Shown one piece after another: positions 16,356 to 25,202 of a stretch of 64,000 nucleotides of DNA. Location: contig NZ_KV812007.1 of NCBI RefSeq assembly GCF_001813295.1, forward strand, positions 26,775-90,774, read 5' to 3'. The translations under genes were made by a program, and so were the position numbers. Source of the DNA: Streptococcus sp. HMSC072G04. Lineage in GTDB: Bacteria; Bacillota; Bacilli; Lactobacillales; Streptococcaceae. Position 1 is the first letter of the stretch. Every line of letters begins with the position of its first letter. The notes under the pieces are model-generated. The model did no database searches, was not told the DNA's origin, and was given only the letters and a program-made list of their open reading frames with translations.

Positions 16356-17111
16356 ATGGAACAAACGAAGAATTATACTTGTATTACTGGAGCCAGTGCT
16401 GGTATAGGAGCGGAGACAGCAAGACAATTTGCAAAATTAGGAACGAATCTTATTTTAATTGCTCGGCGTCAAGAACGACTAGAAGAATTGAAGCAAGAGA
16501 TTTTGAACCATTATCCGGATTTAGATGTTGTTATTAAAGTTGTTGATTTATCGAAGTCCAGTAATGTTTTTGCTCTTTATGAAAGCTTGAAAAAATATCA
16601 CATTACTACTCTAATAAATAATGCTGGTTTTGGAAATTATGATAAGGTTGAATCTCAAGATTTAGAAAAGATAATAACATTAATCCATCTAAACATTGAA
16701 GCTTTAACAATTCTATCAACTCTATATGTGAGAGATTATAAAGATTGTAAAGGCGCTCAATTGATTAACTTATCATCTAGAGGCGGATACATGATGGTTC
16801 CAAATGCAGTTACATACTGTGCAAGTAAATTTTATGTCAGTGCTTTTACAGAAGGCTTGGCATTGGAACTAGAGGCAAATCAACATCAATTAAAAGCTAA
16901 GGTTTTAGCTCCAGCTGCCACAAAAACGGAATTCGGTCAAGTTGCTACAGATTCTAAAGAATATGATTATGATGAGCATTTTGCTAAATATCACACAAGT
17001 GAAGAGATGGCACAATTTTTGATGGAATTATATCAAAGTGACAAAGTTGTTGGTTTAGTTGATGTTACAAATTTTGAATTTCATCTTAGCGGACCACTAC
17101 TTAAACATTAA
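16356..17111 (+). CDS. Short-chain dehydrogenase/reductase (SDR)
   Basis: The product is 251 residues from ATG 16356, which follows AAAGGAG. The Rossmann fold shows TGASAGIG at 11-18 (NAD(P) binding), NNAG near residue 90, the serine of LSSRGG near 141 and the catalytic YCASK at about 154-158. It is a classical SDR acting on an unknown carbonyl or hydroxyl substrate. Arg residues after the second strand (IARRQER) suggest NADPH preference. Control by the divergent MerR regulator points to aldehyde or oxidative stress, but the substrate is not known. Confidence 0.85.
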   Translation: MEQTKNYTCITGASAGIGAETARQFAKLGTNLILIARRQERLEELKQEILNHYPDLDVVIKVVDLSKSSNVFALYESLKKYHITTLINNAGFGNYDKVESQDLEKIITLIHLNIEALTILSTLYVRDYKDCKGAQLINLSSRGGYMMVPNAVTYCASKFYVSAFTEGLALELEANQHQLKAKVLAPAATKTEFGQVATDSKEYDYDEHFAKYHTSEEMAQFLMELYQSDKVVGLVDVTNFEFHLSGPLLKH

Positions 17112-17174
17112 TTATTTTAATAAATATAGATAATGTGGTATCGATTAATAGTTGCAGTCGTTTTATGATAAGAA

Positions 17175-17211
17175 GAAAGCTTCTGAAACGTTAGATTTCA
17201 GAAGCTTTTTG
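17175..17211. terminator. Terminator after the SDR gene
   Basis: AAAGCTTCTGAAA pairs with TTTCAGAAGCTTT across a short loop, followed by T's. It also lies downstream of the convergent fic gene. Confidence 0.85.
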
Positions 17212-17291
17212 TCTTTAAGTTTTGAGTAAGTTATAATTTTCTGTGATATTTAGGATATTTAAAAAATATACAAGTGTTTTTGTAGATTAAT

Positions 17292-17903
17292 TTACAATTT
17301 TTCCAGTATTTTACCAAGTAGTTCTTCTAACTTTCCTAAGTCCCCATAGACTGTCCCATCCATATAAAGATTGTAAACTTCATCATCTTGTTCCACGCGT
17401 ATTTGTGCAGAGTATCCTTTTGATAATGCTAAGGAACGAATGACTTCTCGTTGAGTTCGTCCATTCCCTTCTCGAAAGGGATGGAAATAATTAAGATTAT
17501 CAAGAATTTTTGCTAATTGTTTAATAATCTCATCTTTTGAATTAGCAGTTTGATAATAGGTATGAATAAGGCGGTTTATATATGCTTGGGCAGTACTGAA
17601 AGATTGTATTGACATAAAAGAATTCCCATTTTTTGAGATATTCACCTTGCGAAATTGTCCCGCCCAAGCATAGACATCTTGAAATAAATATTTATGAATG
17701 GCTAAAATATCACTAATGGAGTAGACTTCTATGGTTTTCAAGCGCAAGTCTGCAAGCCTTTTAGTAACGAATAAATGCTCATTCCGGTAGGCTTCTTCAA
17801 TATTTGTAATATTTTGTTTGTTGATTAAGACTGTAGAATTTGGATAGGTATATTGGTGATTGGGGTCAATGTACTCATAGCCTTCGTATTGATTTTTAAC
17901 CAA
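17292..17903 (-). CDS. Fic-domain toxin (AMP-transferase family)
   Basis: The product is 203 residues. The Fic motif HPFREGNGRTQRE is complete, with His141 as catalytic base, Glu145 for the metal and Arg149 for phosphate. Fic enzymes transfer AMP from ATP to protein hydroxyls; VbhT- and FicT-type toxins modify DNA gyrase and topoisomerase IV. It starts inside the end of the upstream small gene (eight-base overlap), whose product has the Fic-inhibitory motif, so it is a class I Fic module with a separate antitoxin. The target here is not shown by sequence. Confidence 0.85.
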   Translation of the reverse strand: MVKNQYEGYEYIDPNHQYTYPNSTVLINKQNITNIEEAYRNEHLFVTKRLADLRLKTIEVYSISDILAIHKYLFQDVYAWAGQFRKVNISKNGNSFMSIQSFSTAQAYINRLIHTYYQTANSKDEIIKQLAKILDNLNYFHPFREGNGRTQREVIRSLALSKGYSAQIRVEQDDEVYNLYMDGTVYGDLGKLEELLGKILEKL

Positions 17904-18084
17904 TATTCAATTCCTTTCGTCTGTTGATAACATAAGTTTTTAAGTCAATCACATCTTGAACAGTAGGTTCATAATTTTCAATCATTGATGACCCAATAGC
18001 ATACCAGACAGTATCAAAATCTGAAAAGTTATCAAAGGGAATCCCTAAAATTGTTAATTCTTCTTTATTTACATCAAGAGTCAT
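17896..18084 (-). CDS. Fic antitoxin (VbhA/FicA-like)
   Basis: The product is 62 residues with a strong ribosome binding site (AAGGAGGTG) before the ATG at 18084. Residues 32-37 read SSMIEN, matching the class I inhibitory motif (S/T)xxxE(G/N), whose glutamate blocks ATP in the Fic active site. Size, order and overlap with the fic gene fit the VbhA/FicA type. A small helical antitoxin is expected to bind the Fic N-terminus. The motif match is short, so the call rests on motif plus context. Confidence 0.75.
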   Translation of the reverse strand: MTLDVNKEELTILGIPFDNFSDFDTVWYAIGSSMIENYEPTVQDVIDLKTYVINRRKELNIG

Positions 18085-18220
18085 GGCACACCTCCTTGTA
18101 TAGAGTTATCCTTATTATACCATAAAATCGGTATTTTCACCTAAAGGATAGAGACTGTTATTAAAGTATGAATTTATGATAAAATAATTTTATTATAAAA
18201 AGAAATAACAGAGGTATAGC

Positions 18221-18721
18221 ATGGAGCCATATATTACAGAAGCTTTAGTAAAAGCAGGGATTGAGTTGGGAACTCTAACATTTAAGGGAACAACAACACT
18301 AGTGAATAGTAAAATTCAATCATTAAAGGAAGAACGTAACGCCGATAAATTACGAAATACTTATGATGAAATTGTAAATGAGTTACTTTCGGAACGAGAA
18401 CAGGCAATTAGAATTGCTCAGGCATATAAAGAAGAATATGAAAAAGTACATATTGATGATAAAGATATCGAGTATTTGCACAACACTTTAGAACGGGTTA
18501 TTTCTCTTCTATCTTCATTTACCAATGTTGAAGATGGGAAAGAAGATTCAATGAAACAATTGGTTGCTTTACTTAATAAGGATACTTTAAAGACTATGCA
18601 ATTATTAGGATTTAATTACAAGGAGGCGATAGGAGAACCTTTAACGGAGGTTTGCTCAAATGCTATAAGAAATAAATTAGGAAGTCTATCATCTAAGAAA
18701 AATGTACGTAACAAAAAATAA
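18221..18721 (+). CDS. Uncharacterised helical protein (166 aa)
   Basis: The product begins EPYITEALVKAGIELG, a possible amphipathic or membrane-contacting helix. It continues with a charged, probably coiled-coil stretch (about 30-95, with LKEERNADKLR and LLSEREQA) and ends with a basic tail (SSKKNVRNKK). AGAGGTATAGC precedes the ATG. I do not recognise the family. It is the last gene of the cassette bounded by the 156-bp repeats and ends ten bases before the right copy. Confidence 0.5.
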   Translation: MEPYITEALVKAGIELGTLTFKGTTTLVNSKIQSLKEERNADKLRNTYDEIVNELLSEREQAIRIAQAYKEEYEKVHIDDKDIEYLHNTLERVISLLSSFTNVEDGKEDSMKQLVALLNKDTLKTMQLLGFNYKEAIGEPLTEVCSNAIRNKLGSLSSKKNVRNKK

Positions 18722-18731
18722 TTGAACCAAT

Positions 18732-18887
18732 GGTGTGAACTTTTTGGTAAAATCTAGCTCAATTCATGTATTTTTAGTGTAAAATTCACACCATTCAAAT
18801 GAAAGTTATTCAAATTAGATGAAATTGTTCTTTCTGAAAACGTGAGAAAACATTGATTTTAAGCGCATTTTGCAACGTATTCAAATA
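18732..18887 (+). repeat. Direct repeat flanking the merR-fic cassette, right copy
   Basis: Same orientation as 15386-15541 and closely matching over the full length, including the GGTGTGAA and TTCACACC ends of the first part. The rest of the 18,722-19,401 interval has no gene I can support; it is strongly AT-rich and holds AATTTTACAAATTGGG (19019-19034) and the promoter at 19248. Confidence 0.75.
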
Positions 18888-19247
18888 GAAGTGTTTCCAA
18901 CCAGGTCTTAAGAAAGCTCGTAAAGCATCACAATTATCAAAACGTTAATCAACACGCTTATATCAACGTTTACAGACATTTAAGAAATTTCTCTTGGATG
19001 TCTTTTTTTGTCTAGCTAAATTTTACAAATTGGGCAATTTAGGTTACTCAATAATATAAAAAAGATAAAAATTTAAAGTTCGAATTTTAATTTTAAAAAA
19101 AGTAATTATTATTGAATATCTGTTCAAACATTTTTTCTTTTCTAAGGTTAATATAAGTATATATACTTTAAAAAAGGAAGTCAAACATCTTGCTCATAGA
19201 TTTTTGCATTTTTAAAAAAAACATTTTGCATATAATAATGTGGAAAA

Positions 19248-19299
19248 TTGACGGATTCCTTAAATAATCATATAATATGAATATGTAAACCCTTACATA
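19248..19299 (+). promoter_or_regulatory. Promoter and dyad of the ABC-2 exporter operon
   Basis: TTGACG (19248-19253) and TATAAT (19271-19276) have 17-base spacing. Just after the -10, TATGTAA-ACCC-TTACATA (19282-19299) forms a perfect dyad at the expected transcription start, suitable as a repressor site or a 5' hairpin. The leader to the first gene is about 120 bases. Confidence 0.65.
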
Positions 19300-19401
19300 C
19301 TATTCTACTTATACTTGATAAAATGCAAGTTCTTGAGGATCTATAAATATATAGACACTCTTCTATTTATAAAGTGAAATAAAGAATCACGGAGAAAGTT
19401 T

Positions 19402-19605
19402 ATGGATATTAAAGAGACATTCAACCAGCTAGACAATACAAAATTTAATGATTTCAATAATCGCCTTGAAGGTTTTGAGAAACTTTTTAAAGACAAATAT
19501 TATTTTACCCATCCCGAAGATTTTAGCTCAATCTTTAGCATTTTGGTAAAGTATGGAAAAAGTACAAGTAAATATATTTTATCGAAAGGAGAGATATATG
19601 AGTGA
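19402..19605 (+). CDS. Small uncharacterised protein coupled to an ABC exporter (67 aa)
   Basis: The gene follows CGGAG and ends eight bases inside the ATPase gene (ATGAGTGA), so translation is coupled. The product is soluble, without cysteine, with a helical acidic front (DIKETFNQLDNTKFNDF) and many aromatic residues. I do not recognise it. It could be a cargo peptide, a leader-type protein for a modified peptide, a regulator, or the remnant of a larger gene. Confidence 0.45.
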   Translation: MDIKETFNQLDNTKFNDFNNRLEGFEKLFKDKYYFTHPEDFSSIFSILVKYGKSTSKYILSKGEIYE

Positions 19606-20584
19606 AATAGTTATTAATGCTCAGAATTTATCTAAAAATTTTTATAATTTTGATTCAAGACTCCCATTTATCAAGAGATTTTTGAAACGTAATCAAATAA
19701 CGATTCGAGCTGTTCAAGATATTAGTTTTACGATTAAGAGAGGGAGTATAGTTGGCTTTATTGGGAGTAATGGAGCTGGTAAATCCACAACGATTAAAAT
19801 GTTGACTGGGACTCTTTATCCTAGTTCCGGAAAATTAGAAGTGAATGGAGAAATTCCATTTAAAAGAAGTATAAATTTTAGAAAAAAAATTTCAATAGTA
19901 GTAGGAAATAAATTACAGTTATTTCAAGATGTTTCGGCTATGGATTATTTTCAATTGATTGGTACTTTATATGAGGTAGAACCGGCGATTTTACAAGAAC
20001 GAATTCAGGAATTAAGCAATTTGTTGAATGTAAAAGATCAGCTTTACCAGCAGGTCCGGACCCTCTCTCTTGGACAAAAAATGAAAATGGAGTTTATCGC
20101 GGCATCTTTAACAAGTCCGGAAATATTATTTTTAGACGAGCCTACTATAGGGTTAGATATACAGTCTAAAAAAGATATCAGAATATTTTTAAAGAAAATG
20201 AATGAAGAATGTCATACTACTATTATTTTAACGAGTCATGATATGGATGATATTTCGTCTGTTTGTGACGAATTAATCGTCATTGACAAAGGAAAAATTA
20301 TTTTGCAGGAGTCAATGGATGTTATTTTATCTAAATTTTCTGATTTTAAATATTTAAAGATAAAAATGACATTAGATTTGGTACCAGAGTTATGCTCTGT
20401 TAAAGGAGTAGTAGTCATTTCTCAAACAAAATCGGAATGTATACTAAAAATACCTAGAGATTTTGTCTTTGAGACATTAGAATCAATCAATAAGCTTGTA
20501 GATATAGAAGATTTTGAAATATTAAATCTTTCTTTAGAAGAAATTATTTTACAAAACTATTTTACAAAAAAGGAGCACAATTGA
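19598..20584 (+). CDS. ABC-2 exporter ATP-binding protein
   Basis: The product is 328 residues from ATG 19598, just after AAAGGAGAG. Walker A IGSNGAGKST is at about 55-64, the signature LSLGQKMKME replaces the usual LSGGQ, Walker B ILFLDEPT follows, and the switch is TSHDMDD. The N-terminal PFIKRFLKRNQ insert and the LGLGQ-type signature are typical of ATPases that pair with two DUF990/ABC-2 family 6 permeases. Those are the next two genes. Cargo is unknown; such exporters move drugs, peptides or lipids. Confidence 0.85.
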   Translation: MSEIVINAQNLSKNFYNFDSRLPFIKRFLKRNQITIRAVQDISFTIKRGSIVGFIGSNGAGKSTTIKMLTGTLYPSSGKLEVNGEIPFKRSINFRKKISIVVGNKLQLFQDVSAMDYFQLIGTLYEVEPAILQERIQELSNLLNVKDQLYQQVRTLSLGQKMKMEFIAASLTSPEILFLDEPTIGLDIQSKKDIRIFLKKMNEECHTTIILTSHDMDDISSVCDELIVIDKGKIILQESMDVILSKFSDFKYLKIKMTLDLVPELCSVKGVVVISQTKSECILKIPRDFVFETLESINKLVDIEDFEILNLSLEEIILQNYFTKKEHN

Positions 20585-21375
20585 AAAAAGAAATGTCTAT
20601 TATTCTGATATCATTTCGATCTATTTTGAACTATAAATCAAGTGTACTATTGTTAATGTTACAGGCAAGTATACAAATTATGATATCAGTATTTTTATGG
20701 ACGTATATATATAAGAGTAACCAGATAAATATAGCAGGATATGATTTTACCTCAATGGTTCAATACTATTTGGGGACTATAATTTTTTCATATTTTGTTT
20801 TTTATCCAGTTGATTGGGAAATCAATGACGATGTTCATTCAGGAAATTTTTTTAGCATATTAATAAAACCTGTTACTTTTTATAAGTATTATTTTTGTAA
20901 AATGCTTGGAGATAGGCTTGCTCATTTATTATTCATCATCATTCCTGTCATTTTATTCTCCAGTGTTTATTACAAGAATGAGTTATTAACCATTGAAATT
21001 CTTATTTTAGGAAGTATTGCAATTATTCTATCTATGGTTCTATGGTTTTTAATATCATGTTGTGTAGGTATGCTTTCTTTTTGGTTAGAAAATATATTTT
21101 TTGTCCTTACTGTTAAAGAAATAGTAATTCAGTTTTTATCAGGAATATTATTGCCTTTAAGTTTTTTTTCAAATAATTTTCGTCTGTTTTTAGATGTATT
21201 ACCTTTTAAATACTTAGTATATGAACCGCTTCAGATGTTTAGTAATGATACATATAAATTAATAGACTATTTGAGAATTATTTGTATTCAATTGATTTGG
21301 TGCATCATTTTTTATATTATATCAAGATTCATATTGAGAAAAGGAGTGGAGCACTTCTCAAATGTGGGAGGATAA
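20581..21375 (+). CDS. ABC-2 permease subunit (DUF990-like), first
   Basis: The product is 264 residues, starting with TTG at 20581 inside the ATPase stop region (AAAGGAG is seven bases before it). Six membrane segments are expected, at about 18-40, 55-75, 110-130, 135-160, 170-195 and 230-255. The segment between helices 2 and 3 (DVHSGNFFSILIKPV) matches the conserved HSGNL-type stretch of ABC-2 family permeases. It probably pairs with the next gene's product to form the membrane channel. Confidence 0.8.
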   Translation: MKKEMSIILISFRSILNYKSSVLLLMLQASIQIMISVFLWTYIYKSNQINIAGYDFTSMVQYYLGTIIFSYFVFYPVDWEINDDVHSGNFFSILIKPVTFYKYYFCKMLGDRLAHLLFIIIPVILFSSVYYKNELLTIEILILGSIAIILSMVLWFLISCCVGMLSFWLENIFFVLTVKEIVIQFLSGILLPLSFFSNNFRLFLDVLPFKYLVYEPLQMFSNDTYKLIDYLRIICIQLIWCIIFYIISRFILRKGVEHFSNVGG

Positions 21376-21376
21376 A

Positions 21377-22162
21377 ATGTTTAGAATAAAAGTAATTTTT
21401 AGGCTACTTCATTTTGGTTTTAAATCTGATATGAATTTTCATTTTGACTTCTTTTGTGGTCTATTTTCGTCGATACTGTGGATTGGTTTACCTATTGTAT
21501 TTTTTAGATTGATTTTCTTAAACATAGACTCTTTTAATGGTTGGGACTATTATCAAATTTTATTTTTGGTAGGTTCCTACACTATTGTAGATGGAGTTAT
21601 GATGGGATTGTTAATTAGAAGTATGGGAATTTTAGAATCAGATATTTTGAGTGGTAACTTGGATCAAATTTTATTGAGGCCGTTTGATACACAGTTGTTC
21701 TATATTTTTAGATCATTTAATTTAGTTCAATTCGTGAATACTTTTTTTGGTCTTGCGATCATTTTTATAAGTTATGGAAATTTAAATGTACATTTAAATT
21801 CATTAAAAATATTATTTTATATCCTTTCTTTAATGTGTGGTTGTATTATATATTATTCAATTTGGTTTCTAATAACGATTAGTTCATTTTGGTTCCCAAC
21901 TAAATTTTCAAAAGTAGATGTATTTTTGAATTATATTGGAATTTCTAAGTATCCATATAATATTTTTACAGGTATTAACAGATTGATCACTATGTTATTT
22001 GTTCCCAATTTATTAATTGCCAATCCTGCAGTATTAATATTTTTAGGGAAAGATACATTGAACCTATTTTTCTATCAAATAGTTTTTACAGTTTTTTTGA
22101 TTATTATCAGTCGTACAATTTTTAGAAAAGGATTGAAAAAATATGAAAGTGCAGGAAGATAA
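21377..22162 (+). CDS. ABC-2 permease subunit (DUF990-like), second
   Basis: The product is 261 residues from ATG 21377, which follows GTGGGAGG; an ATG 15 bases upstream is too far from any such site. It has about six hydrophobic segments and the conserved ILSGNLDQILLRPFD stretch typical of DUF990 permeases. The gene overlaps the end of the previous permease gene's translation unit. It closes the exporter operon, after which no gene follows until rpmG. Confidence 0.8.
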   Translation: MFRIKVIFRLLHFGFKSDMNFHFDFFCGLFSSILWIGLPIVFFRLIFLNIDSFNGWDYYQILFLVGSYTIVDGVMMGLLIRSMGILESDILSGNLDQILLRPFDTQLFYIFRSFNLVQFVNTFFGLAIIFISYGNLNVHLNSLKILFYILSLMCGCIIYYSIWFLITISSFWFPTKFSKVDVFLNYIGISKYPYNIFTGINRLITMLFVPNLLIANPAVLIFLGKDTLNLFFYQIVFTVFLIIISRTIFRKGLKKYESAGR

Positions 22163-22641
22163 ACAATGTTGTTCAGTTATATGTTTGACTAAAGGAAGTG
22201 ATTCGCTGTACTTTGTTTTGTGGTCATTGAAACATCAGATAATTATAAACTATAATTTAAAGAATAGTATTATTAACTTATAGGTGCTAAGAAAAAATTT
22301 AAAGAAATTCCCTCATTCAATCAAACTTATTCATATTTTTTAAAATAAGAAAATAGTTGGATTTTGATGATGGTTGATATAAAGCTAAACTGAAAGTACC
22401 TGAAATCCAACTGTGTCAAACCAGGTCATACGATCTGTGAGAAAAAGAACACATAACAAAAAGAGGAGCTTCACAATAAAGTTCCTCTTCTTTTATATAT
22501 CCGAATCATTATTCTTATTTCAAAAAAGGTAGTGAAAAAGGTAGTGATTCGGTTGATTTATATTGCAATGTAGTGAAATTTAGAATTTCAAGAATCGCTT
22601 AAAATCAAGGTTTCTAACATCTATTGACGTGTAGTGAACCC
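22163..22641. other. Gene-free interval at the island boundary
   Basis: No gene can be supported in these 479 bases. A direct tandem AAAAAGGTAGTG occurs at 22523-22547, where a short frame (KKVVKKVVIRL then stop at 22571) looks like the lysine/valine-rich tail of a phage-type integrase, but nothing upstream confirms this. The sequence is AT-rich up to the stop codon of rpmG and then changes to housekeeping composition, so the accessory region ends here. Confidence 0.4.
22461..22496 (+). terminator. Terminator-like hairpin in the island boundary
   Basis: AAGAGGA (22461-22467) pairs with TCCTCTT (22483-22489), followed by CTTTTAT. It could end the exporter transcript. Confidence 0.55.
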
Positions 22642-22791
22642 CTATTTCACCTCAGTAAACACAACGTGTTTGCGAAGTTTTGGTGAGTATTTCTTCAATT
22701 GAAGACGGTCTGGAGTGTTACGTTTGTTTTTAGAAGTAAGGTACAAGCGTTCACCAGATTCTTTGTGTTCAAGTGTAATATTTACGCGCAT
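22642..22791 (-). CDS. rpmG: Ribosomal protein L33
   Basis: A 49-residue gene starts [17 protein letters not shown] and includes [19 protein letters not shown], the standard L33 sequence. There are no CxxC zinc pairs, so it is the zinc-independent form. It lies 15 bases after rpmF. Its 3' end borders the AT-rich accessory region, making it the probable integration site of the island. Confidence 0.95.
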
Positions 22792-22806
22792 GGTATCTCC
22801 CTTCTA

Positions 22807-22989
22807 TTATTCAGCTGATGCAGCTTTAGCGATCTTACGTCCTTTGTAGTATCCTTTAAGTGATACACGGTGTGAACGTGAGTAATCTCCAGTTGCTTCG
22901 TCAAAGTTTACAGATGGAGCTGTTACTTTGTAGTGCGTACGACGTTTGTTTTTCTTCGCTTTTGATGTGCGACGTGCAGGTACTGCCAT
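22807..22989 (-). CDS. rpmF: Ribosomal protein L32
   Basis: The product is 60 residues, [17 protein letters not shown] at the start, as in all L32 proteins. The four zinc-binding cysteines of some L32 forms are absent. AAAAGGAG precedes the ATG. It is the first gene of the rpmF-rpmG operon and diverges from ilvD. Confidence 0.95.
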   Translation of the reverse strand: MAVPARRTSKAKKNKRRTHYKVTAPSVNFDEATGDYSRSHRVSLKGYYKGRKIAKAASAE

Positions 22990-23167
22990 TTCGTTTTTCT
23001 CCTTTTAAGATATAAATTCAATTAGGTTTGATTTTCATCAACTGTAACAGTATAACAAAACTTTTTTGTAAAGTAAAGTTACTTGACAAAAAAATTGAAA
23101 TTTTTGGGAAAAGTTTCTTCTCCCTAGTTGATCTCAAAGTTTGGATCTGTCTTTGGGCCTTCTTTTA

Positions 23168-23176
23168 TGCTATAAT
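23168..23176 (+). promoter_or_regulatory. Extended -10 promoter of ilvD
   Basis: TGCTATAAT is an extended -10 element 28 bases before the ilvD start; the -35 region is weak. No T-box or attenuator is visible in the short leader. Confidence 0.55.
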
Positions 23177-23203
23177 GGTAAAAAATGGAACGAGAGGAAT
23201 GAC

Positions 23204-24907
23204 ATGACAGAATTAGACAAACGCCATCGTAGTAGTGTCTACGATAGCATGGTAAAATCTCCCAACCGTGCCATGCTTCGCGCGACGGGAATGACCGATG
23301 AAAGCTTTGAGAAACCGATTGTCGGAGTGATTTCGACATGGGCGGAAAATACCCCTTGTAACATCCACCTCCACGATTTTGGAAAATTGGCCAAAGAAGG
23401 TGTGAAAGATGCAGGTGCTTGGCCGGTCCAATTTGGCACCATTACGGTTGCGGACGGGATCGCTATGGGGACGCCTGGGATGCGCTTCTCCCTGACGTCA
23501 CGTGATATCATTGCGGATTCTATCGAAGCGGCTATGGGCGGTCACAACGTGGATGCCTTTGTGGCCATCGGGGGCTGTGATAAGAACATGCCTGGTTCGA
23601 TGATTGCCATTGCCAATATGGATATCCCAGCGATCTTTGCTTATGGTGGGACCATTGCTCCAGGGAATCTCGATGGAAAAGATATCGACTTGGTTTCTGT
23701 TTTCGAAGGAATCGGGAAATGGAACCACGGTGATATGACCGCTGAAGAAGTGAAGCAACTAGAATGTAACGCCTGCCCTGGCCCTGGTGGCTGTGGTGGG
23801 ATGTATACGGCCAACACCATGGCGACAGCGATTGAGGTCCTTGGGATGAGTCTTCCTGGTTCCTCTTCTCACCCTGCTGAATCGGCTGATAAAAAAGCCG
23901 ATATCGAAGAAGCAGGTCGTGCTGTTGTCAAGATGTTGGAAATGGGACTCAAACCATCGGATATCTTGACCCGTGAAGCCTTTGAAGATGCCATTACTGT
24001 CACCATGGCGCTGGGTGGTTCTACCAATGCGACCCTTCACTTGCTTGCGATCGCTCACGCGGCTAACGTGGACTTGACCCTTGAAGACTTCAACGATTTC
24101 CAAGAGCGTGTGCCTCACTTGGCGGACTTGAAACCTTCAGGGAAATATGTCTTCCAAGACCTTTATAATGTTGGTGGTGTGCCAGCCGTCATGAAATACC
24201 TTCTTAAGAATGGTTTCCTTCATGGGGATCGTATCACTTGTACTGGTAAAACTGTTGCTGAGAACTTGGAAGCCTTCGCTGATTTGACACCGGGTCAAAA
24301 AGTCATCATGCCACTTGCAAATCCGAAACGTGCCGATGGTCCATTGATCATCTTGAAAGGGAACTTGGCTCCAGAAGGGGCGGTTGCCAAAGTATCAGGT
24401 GTGAAAGTTCGTAACATCACGGGCCCTGCTAAGGTCTTTGACTCAGAAGAAGCTGCCATTGAAGCCGTTCTTTCGGACGAAATCGTGGATGGCGACGTTG
24501 TCGTTGTTCGTTTCGTAGGTCCTAAAGGTGGTCCTGGTATGCCGGAAATGCTGTCCTTGTCATCTATGATCGTTGGGAAAGGCCAAGGAGACAAGGTGGC
24601 CCTCTTGACAGACGGACGCTTCTCAGGTGGGACTTACGGTCTCGTTGTCGGTCACATTGCGCCTGAAGCTCAGGTTGGTGGCCCAATCGCCTACCTCCAC
24701 ACAGGGGATCTGGTGACCGTTGACCAAGATACCAAAGAAATTACCATGCATGTCTCAGACGAAGAGTTAGCAAAACGCAAGGCAGAAACAACCTTGCCAC
24801 CACTGTATAGTCGTGGGGTTTTGGGTAAATACGCCCACATCGTTTCTTCAGCATCTCGTGGTGCCGTGACCGACTTCTGGAATATGGAACAGTCTGGTAA
24901 ACAATAA
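23204..24907 (+). CDS. ilvD: Dihydroxy-acid dehydratase
   Basis: The product is 567 residues, normal for IlvD, from ATG 23204 after GAGAGGAA. It converts 2,3-dihydroxy-3-methylbutanoate and the isoleucine homologue to the 2-keto acids, the third common step of valine, isoleucine and leucine synthesis. The iron-sulfur ligands are in GGCDKNMPG and [17 protein letters not shown]. The C-terminal domain has [11 protein letters not shown] and the catalytic DGRFSGGT block. The gene stands alone; ilvBNCA are not in the window. Confidence 0.95.
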   Translation: MTELDKRHRSSVYDSMVKSPNRAMLRATGMTDESFEKPIVGVISTWAENTPCNIHLHDFGKLAKEGVKDAGAWPVQFGTITVADGIAMGTPGMRFSLTSRDIIADSIEAAMGGHNVDAFVAIGGCDKNMPGSMIAIANMDIPAIFAYGGTIAPGNLDGKDIDLVSVFEGIGKWNHGDMTAEEVKQLECNACPGPGGCGGMYTANTMATAIEVLGMSLPGSSSHPAESADKKADIEEAGRAVVKMLEMGLKPSDILTREAFEDAITVTMALGGSTNATLHLLAIAHAANVDLTLEDFNDFQERVPHLADLKPSGKYVFQDLYNVGGVPAVMKYLLKNGFLHGDRITCTGKTVAENLEAFADLTPGQKVIMPLANPKRADGPLIILKGNLAPEGAVAKVSGVKVRNITGPAKVFDSEEAAIEAVLSDEIVDGDVVVVRFVGPKGGPGMPEMLSLSSMIVGKGQGDKVALLTDGRFSGGTYGLVVGHIAPEAQVGGPIAYLHTGDLVTVDQDTKEITMHVSDEELAKRKAETTLPPLYSRGVLGKYAHIVSSASRGAVTDFWNMEQSGKQ

Positions 24908-24934
24908 TTGCAAGGACGACTTTGTCCAAAGAGA

Positions 24935-25057
24935 GAGTGGGACAGAAATCGGTAATTCGTTAGAATTCGATTTCGTCGTCCCACCTCCGCACAGTTGAGT
25001 AGGGCTGTAAAAACTGATGAAATCAGCGTAGTAGAGCCCACTCAACCACTGCGTCTT
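24935..25057 (+). repeat. Dispersed intergenic repeat, copy 1
   Basis: The element starts GAGTGGGACAGAAAT, pairs GTGGGAC with GTCCCAC, then has CTCCGCACAGTTGAGTAGG and later CCCACTCAACCACTGCGTCT, a second paired region. A related copy lies in the opposite direction at 47568-47684. It fills most of the gap after ilvD; apart from it and the next terminator I see no gene in 24,908-25,200. Confidence 0.75.
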
Positions 25058-25079
25058 GCTCGACAATCCAAAAATAATT

Positions 25080-25113
25080 GAGAGGCTAGGACTTTTGTCC
25101 CAGCCTCTTTTTT
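25080..25113 (+). terminator. Terminator downstream of ilvD
   Basis: GAGGCTAGGAC and GTCCCAGCCTC form an 11-base stem with one mismatch around TTTT, followed by eight T's. Confidence 0.85.
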
Positions 25114-25202
25114 TTGTCTCAGAGTGGCTATTTTCAACCCTGTCGCTGAAGCGTATGAATATTACTTTTTGGGAGATTTGAGTGTATCATCTGCCATTTT
25201 TC

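Noticed and set aside
23213..25066. Several antisense frames across ilvD
   Set aside because: Shadows of the GC-richer coding strand; ilvD is a complete, certain gene.
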